Source: an uncultured Pseudomonadota bacterium (GTDB lineage Bacteria; Pseudomonadota; Gammaproteobacteria; Burkholderiales; Burkholderiaceae_C). From it: DNA of 6,074 nucleotides. The stretch spans positions 1 to 6,074 of the forward strand of contig ONTY01000172.1 in the NCBI GenBank assembly GCA_900320815.1, in the 5' to 3' direction. The notes under the pieces are model-generated. The model saw only the letters and a list, made by a program, of their open reading frames with translations, searched no databases and was not told the DNA's origin. Both the position numbers and the translations under genes were made by a program. Positions 1 through 5,895 of the stretch are shown in pieces. The first letter of the stretch is position 1. The number at the start of each line of letters is the position of its first letter.

Positions 1-663
1 CATTGCACTTCGTGCGGCCATCAAATCCGCTGGTACGAAAATATTCCTCTAGCAAGCTGGCTGGTGCTGCGCGGGCGCTGTTCATCGTGCTCGGCATCTA
101 TTAGCGCGCGTTACCCACTCATAGAGCTGGCAACTGGGGTGCTTTTTGCATGGTGCGGCTGGAGATGGGGGCTAGGCTGGAATGCGGCTGTGTGGTGCCT
201 GTTTTCTGCCATGCTGCTCGCCATGACCATGATTGACTGGGACACCACGCTGCTGCCCGATGATTTAACACTGCCACTGCTTTGGGTGGGTTTGCTGGCC
301 GCCTCACTCGGCTGGACGGGAGTGCCGCTCGCAGATGCTGTGTGGGGGGCAATGGCTGGTTATTTATCTCTATGGCTGGTGTATTGGGCATTCAAACTGG
401 TTACGGGTAAAGAAGGGATGGGGTATGGTGACTTCAAACTCTTTGCCGCACTGGGTGCCTGGTTTGGCTGGCAGGCGCTGGTGCCTATTATTCTTATGGC
501 TTCTGTCATTGGGGCTTTCGTTGGTATTGTTCTGAAATTTAGCCATAAATTGCGTTCTGGCGGGGTTGTACCCTTTGGCCCATTTCTGGCACTGGCTGGA
601 CTGACGGCAATGATTTTTGGTGCCCAGTCTATTTTGAGTGCGCTGCATTTGCCCCCACTTTGA
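1..663 (+). CDS. pilD: Prepilin peptidase / N-methyltransferase PilD, 5'-truncated by window edge
   Basis: This is an inner-membrane aspartyl protease of type IV pilus and type II secretion systems. It cleaves the leader peptide of prepilins and methylates the new N-terminal Phe. The open frame runs from base 1, so 220 C-terminal codons are visible; the family is usually about 280-290 residues, so roughly 65-70 N-terminal residues lie outside. Numbered from base 1, the cytoplasmic zinc motif is complete: Cys2-x2-Cys5 and Cys27-x2-Cys30, followed by the typical ISARYPLIEL stretch. The two catalytic aspartates fit Asp79 (in MIDWDTTLLPD; Asp81 is also present) and Asp144 in the GYGDFKL motif. 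About six hydrophobic segments follow the zinc region, and the C-terminal VVPFGPFLALAG signature is present. An internal GTG at 64 is not the true start, because homology continues upstream of it. pilB and pilC probably precede it. Codon use is less GC-rich than in the genes after 2778. Confidence 0.95.
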   Translation, partial: HCTSCGHQIRWYENIPLASWLVLRGRCSSCSASISARYPLIELATGVLFAWCGWRWGLGWNAAVWCLFSAMLLAMTMIDWDTTLLPDDLTLPLLWVGLLAASLGWTGVPLADAVWGAMAGYLSLWLVYWAFKLVTGKEGMGYGDFKLFAALGAWFGWQALVPIILMASVIGAFVGIVLKFSHKLRSGGVVPFGPFLALAGLTAMIFGAQSILSALHLPPL

Positions 664-682
664 GCGGAAAACGTTTCAACTC

Positions 683-1315
683 ATGCAAGGCACTGTGCCA
701 ATACCCGTTCGATTAGGGCTGACTGGCGGCATCGGCAGTGGCAAAAGCACAGCAGCTGCGTTGCTGGCAGAGGAAGGTGCAGCTGCTGTTATTGATGCTG
801 ACGCCATTTCACGCACAGTCACTGCGGCAGGCGGCAGTGCCATATCAGCCATCAGACAAACCTTTGGCGCACACGTGATCGACTCCACAGGCGCACTTGA
901 CCGCGCTGTGATGCGCGAGTTGGTGTGCGCTGACCCGGGCGCACGGCAGCAGTTGGAAGCCATCATCCATCCCATCGTCATGCAGGAAAGCTGGCGTCAT
1001 GCGCAGCAGGCACAACAACAGGGCAACAGGTTGCTCATTTTTGATGTGCCGCTGCTCGTTGAGTCAGGAGGGCTTTGGCGTGCACAGCTTGACTGTGTTG
1101 CCATCGTTGACTGTGAGCGCGAAGAGCAAATAGCGCGTGTGGCGGCACGCAGCGGCTGGCCGCGCGCACACATTGAAGTTGTGCTGGCGGCACAGGCTGG
1201 GCGAGAGCGGCGTCTTGCTGCGGCAGATGCCGTGATTGACAACGGTGCTGGCGCTACGCTGGAACAGTTACGCACGCAGACGCGCGCGCTGCGCCGCGCC
1301 CTTCTTGAACTATGA
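683..1315 (+). CDS. coaE: Dephospho-CoA kinase
   Basis: This cytoplasmic enzyme phosphorylates the 3'-hydroxyl of dephospho-CoA with ATP, the last step of coenzyme A synthesis. The product is 210 residues, close to the ~206 of E. coli CoaE. The P-loop GGIGSGKS is at residues 15-22. It is followed by VIDAD (36-40) with ISR, the substrate-site IIHPIV (94-99), the FDVPLLVE strand (120-127), and a lid/C-terminal LAAQAGRERRLAAADAVIDN region (168-187). All are family hallmarks in the expected order. I chose ATG 683 because it sits 20 bases after the pilD stop and places the P-loop near the N-terminus. An in-frame GTG at 638 would add 15 residues inside pilD with no family likeness. No strong Shine-Dalgarno sequence is visible, so translation may depend on coupling to pilD. 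The pilD-coaE-zapD-yacG order is standard in beta- and gammaproteobacteria. Confidence 0.96.
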   Translation: MQGTVPIPVRLGLTGGIGSGKSTAAALLAEEGAAAVIDADAISRTVTAAGGSAISAIRQTFGAHVIDSTGALDRAVMRELVCADPGARQQLEAIIHPIVMQESWRHAQQAQQQGNRLLIFDVPLLVESGGLWRAQLDCVAIVDCEREEQIARVAARSGWPRAHIEVVLAAQAGRERRLAAADAVIDNGAGATLEQLRTQTRALRRALLEL

Positions 1316-1540
1316 TTTACAGCTTTTTCCCGCTGCCTGCCTTTCTTTTGCGTGCCCTGTGATTCTTTACGAATATCCCCTCAACGAGCGGATACGCACT
1401 TATTTGCGGCTTGGGCACCTGTTTGAGCGCCTTGAGCAGCTCATCCAGCGTGACAGTGCGCTGGATCATCACTTTGCGTTGATGACGCTGTTCGAGTTGC
1501 TTGAGACCACCAACCGCACCGACCTCAAGCCCGACGCGCT

Positions 1541-1550
1541 CAAAGCTTGA
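1541..1550 (+). other. Frameshift junction in zapD
   Basis: In the upstream frame the codons read AAA-GCT-TGA (stop 1548-1550). In the downstream frame they read CTT-GAT-CGC from 1546. Similarity to ZapD holds up to Lys (AAA, 1542-1544) in the first frame and from Leu (CTT, 1546-1548) in the second, so the change is confined to about G1545. Removing G1545 or adding two bases there restores one frame. Confidence 0.85.
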
Positions 1551-2093
1551 TCGCCAAAAAAAGCAAATTGAGGCTTGGCGTGGCAACCCTGCCATCTCCG
1601 AGTCCATGCTCAACGCTGTACTGGCGCAAATGCAGGAATGCTCCGCGCAGCTTGGTGCGCTGCGCGGCAAGCCCGGCAGCGACCTGCTGGAGCGGCACGA
1701 GTGGCTCAAAACACTCCGCAACCGCAGCAGCATCCCGGGGGGCAGCTGTGAGTTTGACGTGCCCGTCTACTACGCGTGGCAGCGGCGCCCTGCTGCGCTG
1801 CGTCGTGCCGACATCCAGAAATGGGTCGCTCCTCTGATACCGCTGGCGCACACCATCAAGCTGCTGCTGCACATCTTGCGCGACAGCGGCCAGCCGCAGA
1901 AAGTCATCGCAAATGGCGGGCATTTTCAGCAAATGCTCCCACCAGGCAGCACCTTTCAGCTGTTGCGCCTGAACATTGACGAAAACTGCGGCTTGGTGCC
2001 AGAAATTAGTGCCAACCGCATGTTGATTGCTGTGCGTCTGCTGCGCCCCCAGCCTGATGGCAGCTTGAAGCCCGATAGCAGCGAACAAACCCT

Positions 2094-2097
2094 GGAG
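2094..2097 (+). promoter_or_regulatory. Ribosome binding site deciding the yacG start
   Basis: GGAG lies inside the end of zapD, 8 bases before ATG 2106. This spacing favours ATG 2106. The second ATG at 2112, which forms an ATGA overlap with the zapD stop, would be 14 bases away. Translation of yacG is probably coupled to the end of zapD. Confidence 0.55.
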
Positions 2098-2105
2098 TTG
2101 GCGCT

Positions 2106-2345
2106 ATGCGCATGAGCGACAACGGCGCGCACACAGCCCCTGCCGCGCGCACCGTCCGCTGCCCGCGCTGTGGCAAGGCCAACCTCTATGCCCCAAGCAA
2201 TCCGTACCGCCCCTTTTGCAGCCAGCGTTGCCAGCAGGGCGACTTAGGCGACTGGGCGGCGGAACGCTATCGCATCGCCGCTCCTTTGCCAGAGGAAGAT
2301 GATGGGGGCGAATTGGCGGCACCGCCACCGTTGCAGCGGCACTAA
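2106..2345 (+). CDS. yacG: DNA gyrase inhibitor YacG (small zinc-binding protein)
   Basis: YacG is a small cytoplasmic zinc protein; in E. coli it binds GyrB and inhibits DNA gyrase. The 79-residue product carries the family's four-cysteine site, C19-x2-C22-x15-C38-x3-C42. This sits within [12 protein letters not shown] and [17 protein letters not shown], followed by the conserved WAAERYRI segment (50-57). The C-terminus is an acidic, then proline-rich tail ([14 protein letters not shown]), poorly conserved in the family. The E. coli protein is 65 residues; the extra length is in the N-terminal ~15 residues and this tail. The gene overlaps the zapD end by 10 bases. ATG 2106 is preferred over ATG 2112 because GGAG lies 8 bases upstream of it. 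It is the last gene of the pilD-coaE-zapD-yacG block. The Nudix (mutT-like) gene that often follows yacG in relatives is not seen here. Confidence 0.94.
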   Translation: MRMSDNGAHTAPAARTVRCPRCGKANLYAPSNPYRPFCSQRCQQGDLGDWAAERYRIAAPLPEEDDGGELAAPPPLQRH

Positions 2346-2475
2346 ACACGGCCAGAAAGGGTGCTCTTTGGGCGCTCGTGCCTCTCAATCCAGAGGAGCG
2401 ACATGCACAGCGCCCGATGGTTGTTCTATGGGGTATGCGATGTTTGCCGGCGTATATTGCGGGTAATGCTGGTTA

Positions 2476-2492
2476 CATATACACGGTATATG
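2476..2492. repeat. Perfect 7-bp inverted repeat, 3-base spacer
   Basis: CATATAC, spacer ACG, then GTATATG form an exact dyad. Beyond an A/A mismatch, a further TT/AA pair on the flanks extends it. It could be an operator-like site or a small hairpin. A 7-bp dyad of this kind is expected a few times by chance in 6 kb, so function is unproven. Confidence 0.5.
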
Positions 2493-2667
2493 AAAATGCA
2501 ATGTCTGTGCCCGTTTCTGCGCAGCGGGAGGATGGCCGGAGCGAACAAAACTCGCCTGAAATGACATGCCGCATATTTGTATCCAAGAGTTTTGAAGGTG
2601 AAATAAAAGCGTTGCAGTCAAGCGAAGAAAAACTCTTTTAAAAAATGAAGCACAAAAACTTGAGAGG

Positions 2668-2696
2668 GAAGAACAGATGACGCATCCCTGTTTTTT
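2668..2696 (+). terminator. Weak hairpin ending in six Ts, possible terminator
   Basis: Inner pairs ATG/CAT close an ACG loop (2677-2685). After a CC bulge, CAG pairs with CTG, and the purine run GAAGAA (2668-2673) can pair with the six Ts (2691-2696). As a terminator it would stop transcripts entering from the yacG side before xseB. The stem is AT-rich and imperfect, so the call is tentative. Confidence 0.25.
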
Positions 2697-2719
2697 GGCG
2701 CGCACAGCCCATGAAGCGA

Positions 2720-2749
2720 TAAACAGGTGTGCAAGGCAGGCTCTAAAAT
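2720..2749 (+). promoter_or_regulatory. Candidate sigma-70 promoter for xseB-ispA-dxs
   Basis: TAAAAT at 2744-2749 matches the -10 consensus at five of six positions. TAAACA at 2720-2725 matches the -35 consensus at four of six, with 18 bases between. Transcription would begin near 2756, giving a leader of about 20 pyrimidine-rich bases before the xseB ATG at 2778. It was chosen by consensus match and position only. Confidence 0.35.
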
Positions 2750-2777
2750 CGCGCGCTTTTCCCCTTTCCTCGTTCCC

Positions 2778-3020
2778 ATGCCACGCAAAAGCGCCTCTAC
2801 CAAGCCAGCCAATTACGCCGACGCCGTGCAGCAGATTGAGGCGCTGCTGGTGCGGCTGGAAGCCGGGCAGTTGCCGCTGGAAGAGTTGCTGGCCGAGTAT
2901 CAGAAGGGTGCGGTGTTGCTCAAATACTGCCAAGAGTGCCTGAGCGCCGTGCAGCAGCAAGTCAAGCTCCTCGACGGGGGCAGCGTGCCCGTGGGCGCCG
3001 CTGAGCAGGATCTGCTATGA
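2778..3020 (+). CDS. xseB: Exodeoxyribonuclease VII small subunit
   Basis: XseB is the small subunit of exonuclease VII, which degrades single-stranded DNA from both ends together with the large subunit XseA. XseA is not in this window. The 80-residue product equals the E. coli XseB length. It has the family pattern: YADAVQQIEALLVRLEAGQLPLEELLAEYQ forms the first helical part, then KGAVLLKYCQECLSAVQQQVKLLDG forms the second helix. I chose ATG 2778 because MPRKSASTK gives the usual short basic N-terminus; an in-frame GTG at 2727 would add 17 residues without family likeness and would span the candidate promoter. No Shine-Dalgarno sequence precedes the ATG; the leader is a pyrimidine tract. The stop overlaps the ispA start as ATGA. 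xseB heading the ispA-dxs operon is a conserved arrangement in proteobacteria. Confidence 0.95.
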   Translation: MPRKSASTKPANYADAVQQIEALLVRLEAGQLPLEELLAEYQKGAVLLKYCQECLSAVQQQVKLLDGGSVPVGAAEQDLL

Positions 3021-3934
3021 GCGCCGCCGAAGATTTTTTCGTATCCCCTGAATTTGCCGCCTGGCTGCAGATGCAGCGCGCGCGTGTGGAGCAGGCGCTC
3101 GCGGGCTGGGTGCCTGCCACCGCACCCGGCGCCTTGGGCGTGGCGATGCGCTACGCCGTGCTGGGCGGTGGCAAACGGCTGCGCGCGCTGCTGGCGCTGG
3201 CGGCCAGCGAGGCAGTGGGCGGCAACGCAGGTGCAGCGTTGCGCGCGGCGTGTGCGTTGGAACTCATTCATGCCTATTCGCTGGTGCACGACGACATGCC
3301 GTGCATGGATGGCGATGTGCTGCGCCGTGGGCAGCCCACGGTGCACGTGAAATTCGGCCAGGCGCAGGCGCTGCTGGCGGGCGATGCGCTGCAGACGCTG
3401 GCATTTGAACTGCTCACACCAGATGAAGAAGCCGGCATGGACGGCGCCATGCAGGCGCAGCTTGTGAGCCTGCTGGCGCGCGCGGCTGGTGCGCTGGGCA
3501 TGGCGGGCGGGCAGGCGGTGGACTTGGCGAGCGTGGGGCAGCAGCTCAGCGAGCCGCAGTTGCGCGCCATGCACGCCTTGAAAACGGGCGCGCTGCTGCG
3601 TGCGGCGCCGCTCATGGGCGCGGCGTGTGCGCCGCAGGTTCCGGCGCAGGTGCTGGCGGCGCTGGGCGCGTATGGCGACGCCATCGGGCTGGCATTCCAG
3701 GTGATTGATGACGTGCTGGATGTCACGGGCAGCGACGCCGCGCTGGGCAAGACGGCGGGCAAAGACGCCGCCGCCGGCAAGCCCACCTACGTTTCGCTGC
3801 TTGGACTGGAGGCGGCGCGCGCTCTTGCCACTGAACTGCACGCCAAGGCACTGGTGGCGCTTTCATCCAGCGGCCTGACAGACACGCGCCTGCTGGCGGC
3901 GCTGGCGGCGGTGATGGTGCGCCGCGACCATTGA
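3017..3934 (+). CDS. ispA: Farnesyl diphosphate synthase (type II polyprenyl synthetase)
   Basis: This soluble prenyltransferase joins DMAPP and IPP to geranyl and then farnesyl diphosphate. The product feeds ubiquinone, undecaprenyl phosphate and haem O/A synthesis. The 305-residue protein has GGGKRLR (50-56). The first aspartate-rich motif is DDMPCMD (Asp92, Asp93, Asp98), the DDx4D form of bacterial type II FPP synthases, followed by LRRGQPT. KTGALL is at 189-194. The second aspartate-rich motif is DDVLD (231-235), then LGKTAGKD and [10 protein letters not shown] (254-263). Tyr87 is five residues before the first motif; a bulky residue there restricts product length and fits C15, although geranyl diphosphate specificity cannot be excluded by eye. 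It starts at ATG 3017 within the xseB stop (4-base overlap), which suggests translational coupling. Sequence here is very GC-rich, around 80% in one sampled line. Confidence 0.96.
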   Translation: MSAAEDFFVSPEFAAWLQMQRARVEQALAGWVPATAPGALGVAMRYAVLGGGKRLRALLALAASEAVGGNAGAALRAACALELIHAYSLVHDDMPCMDGDVLRRGQPTVHVKFGQAQALLAGDALQTLAFELLTPDEEAGMDGAMQAQLVSLLARAAGALGMAGGQAVDLASVGQQLSEPQLRAMHALKTGALLRAAPLMGAACAPQVPAQVLAALGAYGDAIGLAFQVIDDVLDVTGSDAALGKTAGKDAAAGKPTYVSLLGLEAARALATELHAKALVALSSSGLTDTRLLAALAAVMVRRDH

Positions 3935-3947
3935 AGGACGACACACG

Positions 3948-5873
3948 ATGAGCGATGACGACCTGACGCTGTTGGACAGCATCCACTTCCCCGCCGACGT
4001 GCGGCGCCTGCCGCGTGCCGCGCTGCGCCAGCTTGCCGATGAAGTGCGCCAATTCGTGCTGCGCTCCGTGGCCAAGACGGGCGGGCACCTGAGCGCCAGC
4101 CTTGGCGCTGTGGAGATTGCCGTGGCGCTGCACTATGTGTTTGACACGCCCAAAGACCGCATCGTCTGGGACGTGGGGCACCAGAGCTACGCGCACAAAA
4201 TCTTGACGGGGCGGCGCGAGCGCATGGGCACGCTGCGTCAACTCGGCGGACTGTCCGGCTTTCCCAAGCGCAGCGAGAGCGAATACGACGCCTTTGGCAC
4301 CGCGCATTCATCGACGAGCATCTCGGCGGCGCTGGGCATGGCGCTGGCTGCGCGCCAGCAGGGCAGCGCGCGGCGCTGCATCGCCGTCATTGGCGACGGT
4401 GCCATGACAGGCGGCATGGCGTTTGAGGCGCTCAACAACGCCGGCGTGGAACGCGACGCGCGCCTTCTCGTCATCCTCAACGACAACGACATGAGCATCA
4501 GTCCGCCCGTGGGCGCGCTCAACCGCTACCTGGCGCAGCTGATGAGCGGGCGCTTTTACGCCGCTGCCAAATCCGTCAGCCGCACGGTACGCGAAAGCGT
4601 TCCCCCACCGCTGGCGGAACTCGCGCGGCGCCTGGGCCAAGGCGCCAAGGGCATGGTCACGCCCAGCACGCTGTTTGAAAACTTCGGCTTCCACTACATC
4701 GGCCCCATTGACGGGCACGACCTGGACGCCCTCATCCCCACGCTGGAAAACATCCGCACCCTCATGGCGCAGCAGGCAGGGCCGCAGTTTCTGCACATCG
4801 TCACGCGCAAGGGCAAGGGCTACGCCCCCGCTGAAGACGACCCCACCAGCTACCACGGCACCGGCGCCTTCCGCCTGCAAATGCACTCGGAGCAGGCGCC
4901 CGAAGAAGTGGAAGCGCCCCCCGCGCAAAGTGTGCCCGTCACCTCCGCCGCGCCCAAACAGCCCACCTTCACCCAGGTGTTTGGCCAGTGGCTGTGCGAC
5001 ATGGCGCAGCAAGACGAGCGTCTCGTCGCCATCACCCCCGCCATGCGTGAAGGCTCGGGTCTCGTGGAGTTTCACAAGCGTTTTCCCAAACGCTACTACG
5101 ACGTGGGCATTGCCGAGCAGCACGCCGTCACCTTTGCCGCCGGGCTGGCGTGCGAGGGACTGAAACCCGTCGTCGCCATCTACTCCACCTTCTTGCAGCG
5201 CGCCTACGACCAATTCATCCACGACGTAGCCTTGCAGGGTTTGCCCATCGTCTTTGCCGTGGACCGCGCCGGCCTCGTCGGCGCCGACGGCGCCACCCAC
5301 GCCGGCAACTACGACATTGCGTATTTGCGCTGCATCCCAGGCATCGGCCTTGCCTGCCCCGCAGACGCGCGCGAATGCCGCCAGCTTTTGAGCACCGCCT
5401 GGCAGCAAAGCCATCCTGTGGCTGTGCGCTACCCGCGCGGCAGCGGCGTGGGCGAATTGCCCCTGCCCGGACTGGACGCGCTCCCCTACGGGCGCGGCGA
5501 AGTGCGGCGCGAAGGCAAACGCATCGCCATCCTCGCCTTCGGCACCCTGCTGCACGACGCGCTGCCCGCCGCCGAACACCTTGACGCCACGCTGGTGAAC
5601 ATGCGCTGGGTCAAGCCACTGGACGAAGCATTGCTGCGACAAGTTGCCGAGGCGCACGAGAGCATCGTCACGCTGGAAGAAGCCGCCATCATGGGCGGCG
5701 CCGGCAGTGCCGTGTGCGAAGCCCTGAACGCCATGCGCCTGCTGCGCCCCGTGCTGCAGCTTGGCCTGCCCGATGCCTACATCCACCACGGCGACCCCGC
5801 GACGCTGCGCGCCATGCAGGGGCTGGACACCGCCGGCATCGAAGCGGCCATCCGCGCGCGCTTTCCCTCGTAG
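3948..5873 (+). CDS. dxs: 1-deoxy-D-xylulose-5-phosphate synthase
   Basis: DXS condenses pyruvate and glyceraldehyde 3-phosphate to DXP with thiamine diphosphate. This is the first step of the MEP isoprenoid pathway and also a source for thiamine and pyridoxal synthesis. The 641-residue protein is full length (E. coli 620). His47 (GGHLSASLG) and His78 (DVGHQSY) match E. coli His49 and His80. The ThDP/Mg motif is GDG (149-151) to Asn180 (LNDND). In the second domain Glu390 (IAEQH) matches catalytic Glu370, with Tyr412 and Arg418 ([11 protein letters not shown]), Arg440 ([10 protein letters not shown]) and His451. The C-terminal transketolase-like domain contains MGGAGSAV and [10 protein letters not shown]. 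The extra length is mainly an Ala/Pro/Glu-rich linker (about 314-338) between domains 1 and 2. GAAGGA (3933-3938), overlapping the ispA stop, is a good ribosome binding site 9 bases before ATG 3948. The 13-base gap to ispA places it in the same operon. Confidence 0.98.
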   Translation: MSDDDLTLLDSIHFPADVRRLPRAALRQLADEVRQFVLRSVAKTGGHLSASLGAVEIAVALHYVFDTPKDRIVWDVGHQSYAHKILTGRRERMGTLRQLGGLSGFPKRSESEYDAFGTAHSSTSISAALGMALAARQQGSARRCIAVIGDGAMTGGMAFEALNNAGVERDARLLVILNDNDMSISPPVGALNRYLAQLMSGRFYAAAKSVSRTVRESVPPPLAELARRLGQGAKGMVTPSTLFENFGFHYIGPIDGHDLDALIPTLENIRTLMAQQAGPQFLHIVTRKGKGYAPAEDDPTSYHGTGAFRLQMHSEQAPEEVEAPPAQSVPVTSAAPKQPTFTQVFGQWLCDMAQQDERLVAITPAMREGSGLVEFHKRFPKRYYDVGIAEQHAVTFAAGLACEGLKPVVAIYSTFLQRAYDQFIHDVALQGLPIVFAVDRAGLVGADGATHAGNYDIAYLRCIPGIGLACPADARECRQLLSTAWQQSHPVAVRYPRGSGVGELPLPGLDALPYGRGEVRREGKRIAILAFGTLLHDALPAAEHLDATLVNMRWVKPLDEALLRQVAEAHESIVTLEEAAIMGGAGSAVCEALNAMRLLRPVLQLGLPDAYIHHGDPATLRAMQGLDTAGIEAAIRARFPS

Positions 5874-5895
5874 GGGCAGCCCTTGTGGCTGCCCT
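5873..5895 (+). terminator. Strong hairpin immediately after the dxs stop
   Basis: GGGCAGCC (5874-5881) and GGCTGCCC (5887-5894) form a perfect 8-bp GC-rich stem with the loop CTTGT. It is extended by a G-T wobble pair (5873/5895), and the left arm begins directly after the TAG stop. The position suggests the operon's 3' end. No T-tract follows (TGTACTAC), so it is not a canonical intrinsic terminator; it may protect the mRNA 3' end or work with Rho. Confidence 0.5.

Larger units (their letters stand above)
1359..2115 (+). pseudogene. zapD: Cell division protein ZapD (YacF, DUF1342 family), frameshifted
   Basis: ZapD binds the C-terminal peptide of FtsZ and cross-links FtsZ filaments at the Z-ring. 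The first piece starts at GTG 1359 (ILYEYPLNERIRTYLRL, a typical ZapD start) and runs 63 codons to TGA at 1548. The rest, from CTT 1546 onward, is in the +1 frame: LDRQKKQIEAW, then IPGGSCEFDVPVYYAWQ, RRADIQKWVAPL, LRDSGQPQKV, VPEISANRM and the terminal LALCA, ending at TGA 2113. Joined, they give about 251 residues, matching the family's ~250. From remembered family sequences, DLKxDxLKxLDRQK is expected, so exactly one residue is missing at the joint. That fits loss of two bases, for example AAAGAGCTT becoming AAAGCTT. Everything else is well conserved, so the break is recent, an assembly or sequencing error, or possibly a recoding site. No Shine-Dalgarno sequence precedes GTG 1359; no ATG is available in frame. 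Confidence 0.9.
2346..2777. other. Gene-poor, AT-rich intergenic region between two operons
   Basis: This stretch of about 430 bases contains no gene I recognise on either strand. Its GC content drops to about 35-42% in 2581-2700, against 70-80% in sampled ispA and dxs lines. It contains two overlapping + strand ORFs of unclear status. One runs 2378-2641 from GTG (87 codons). The other has ATG 2403 to 2564 (53 codons), preceded by GAGGAG four bases upstream. At most one of them is likely to be real. It also holds a perfect 7-bp dyad (2476-2492), a weak hairpin ending in six Ts (2668-2696), and a possible promoter (2720-2749). The long minus-strand ORF crossing it continues antisense through xseB and looks like a shadow. 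Confidence 0.7.

Noticed and set aside
638..682. Upstream GTG as the coaE start
   Set aside because: It would add 15 residues encoded within the end of pilD that lack CoaE likeness; ATG 683 gives the normal family length.
1556..1562. A7 homopolymer as the cause of the zapD frameshift
   Set aside because: The upstream frame already stops at 1548-1550, before the A-run, and ZapD-like residues Leu-Asp-Arg in the new frame are encoded before it. The shift must lie upstream, near 1545.
1540..2088. Minus-strand ORF (182 codons) over zapD
   Set aside because: It lies opposite the conserved C-terminal part of zapD and shows no recognisable motif.
2727..2777. Upstream GTG as the xseB start
   Set aside because: The extra 17 residues are not family-like and would span the candidate -10 box; ATG 2778 gives the standard 80 residues.
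2677..2943. 88-codon + strand ORF with a purine-rich sequence before its ATG
   Set aside because: Most of it overlaps xseB in another frame and encodes a Cys/Arg/Trp-rich low-complexity product, so it is a shadow.
2900..3841. Minus-strand ORF (313 codons) antisense to ispA and xseB
   Set aside because: It is a low-complexity His/Arg/Gln-rich translation typical of a shadow of a GC-rich gene; ispA is clear on the + strand.
3600..3925. Repeated GCGCTGGCGG-like words in ispA
   Set aside because: They reflect Ala-Leu-Ala codon runs in a GC-rich helical protein and not a separate repeat element.
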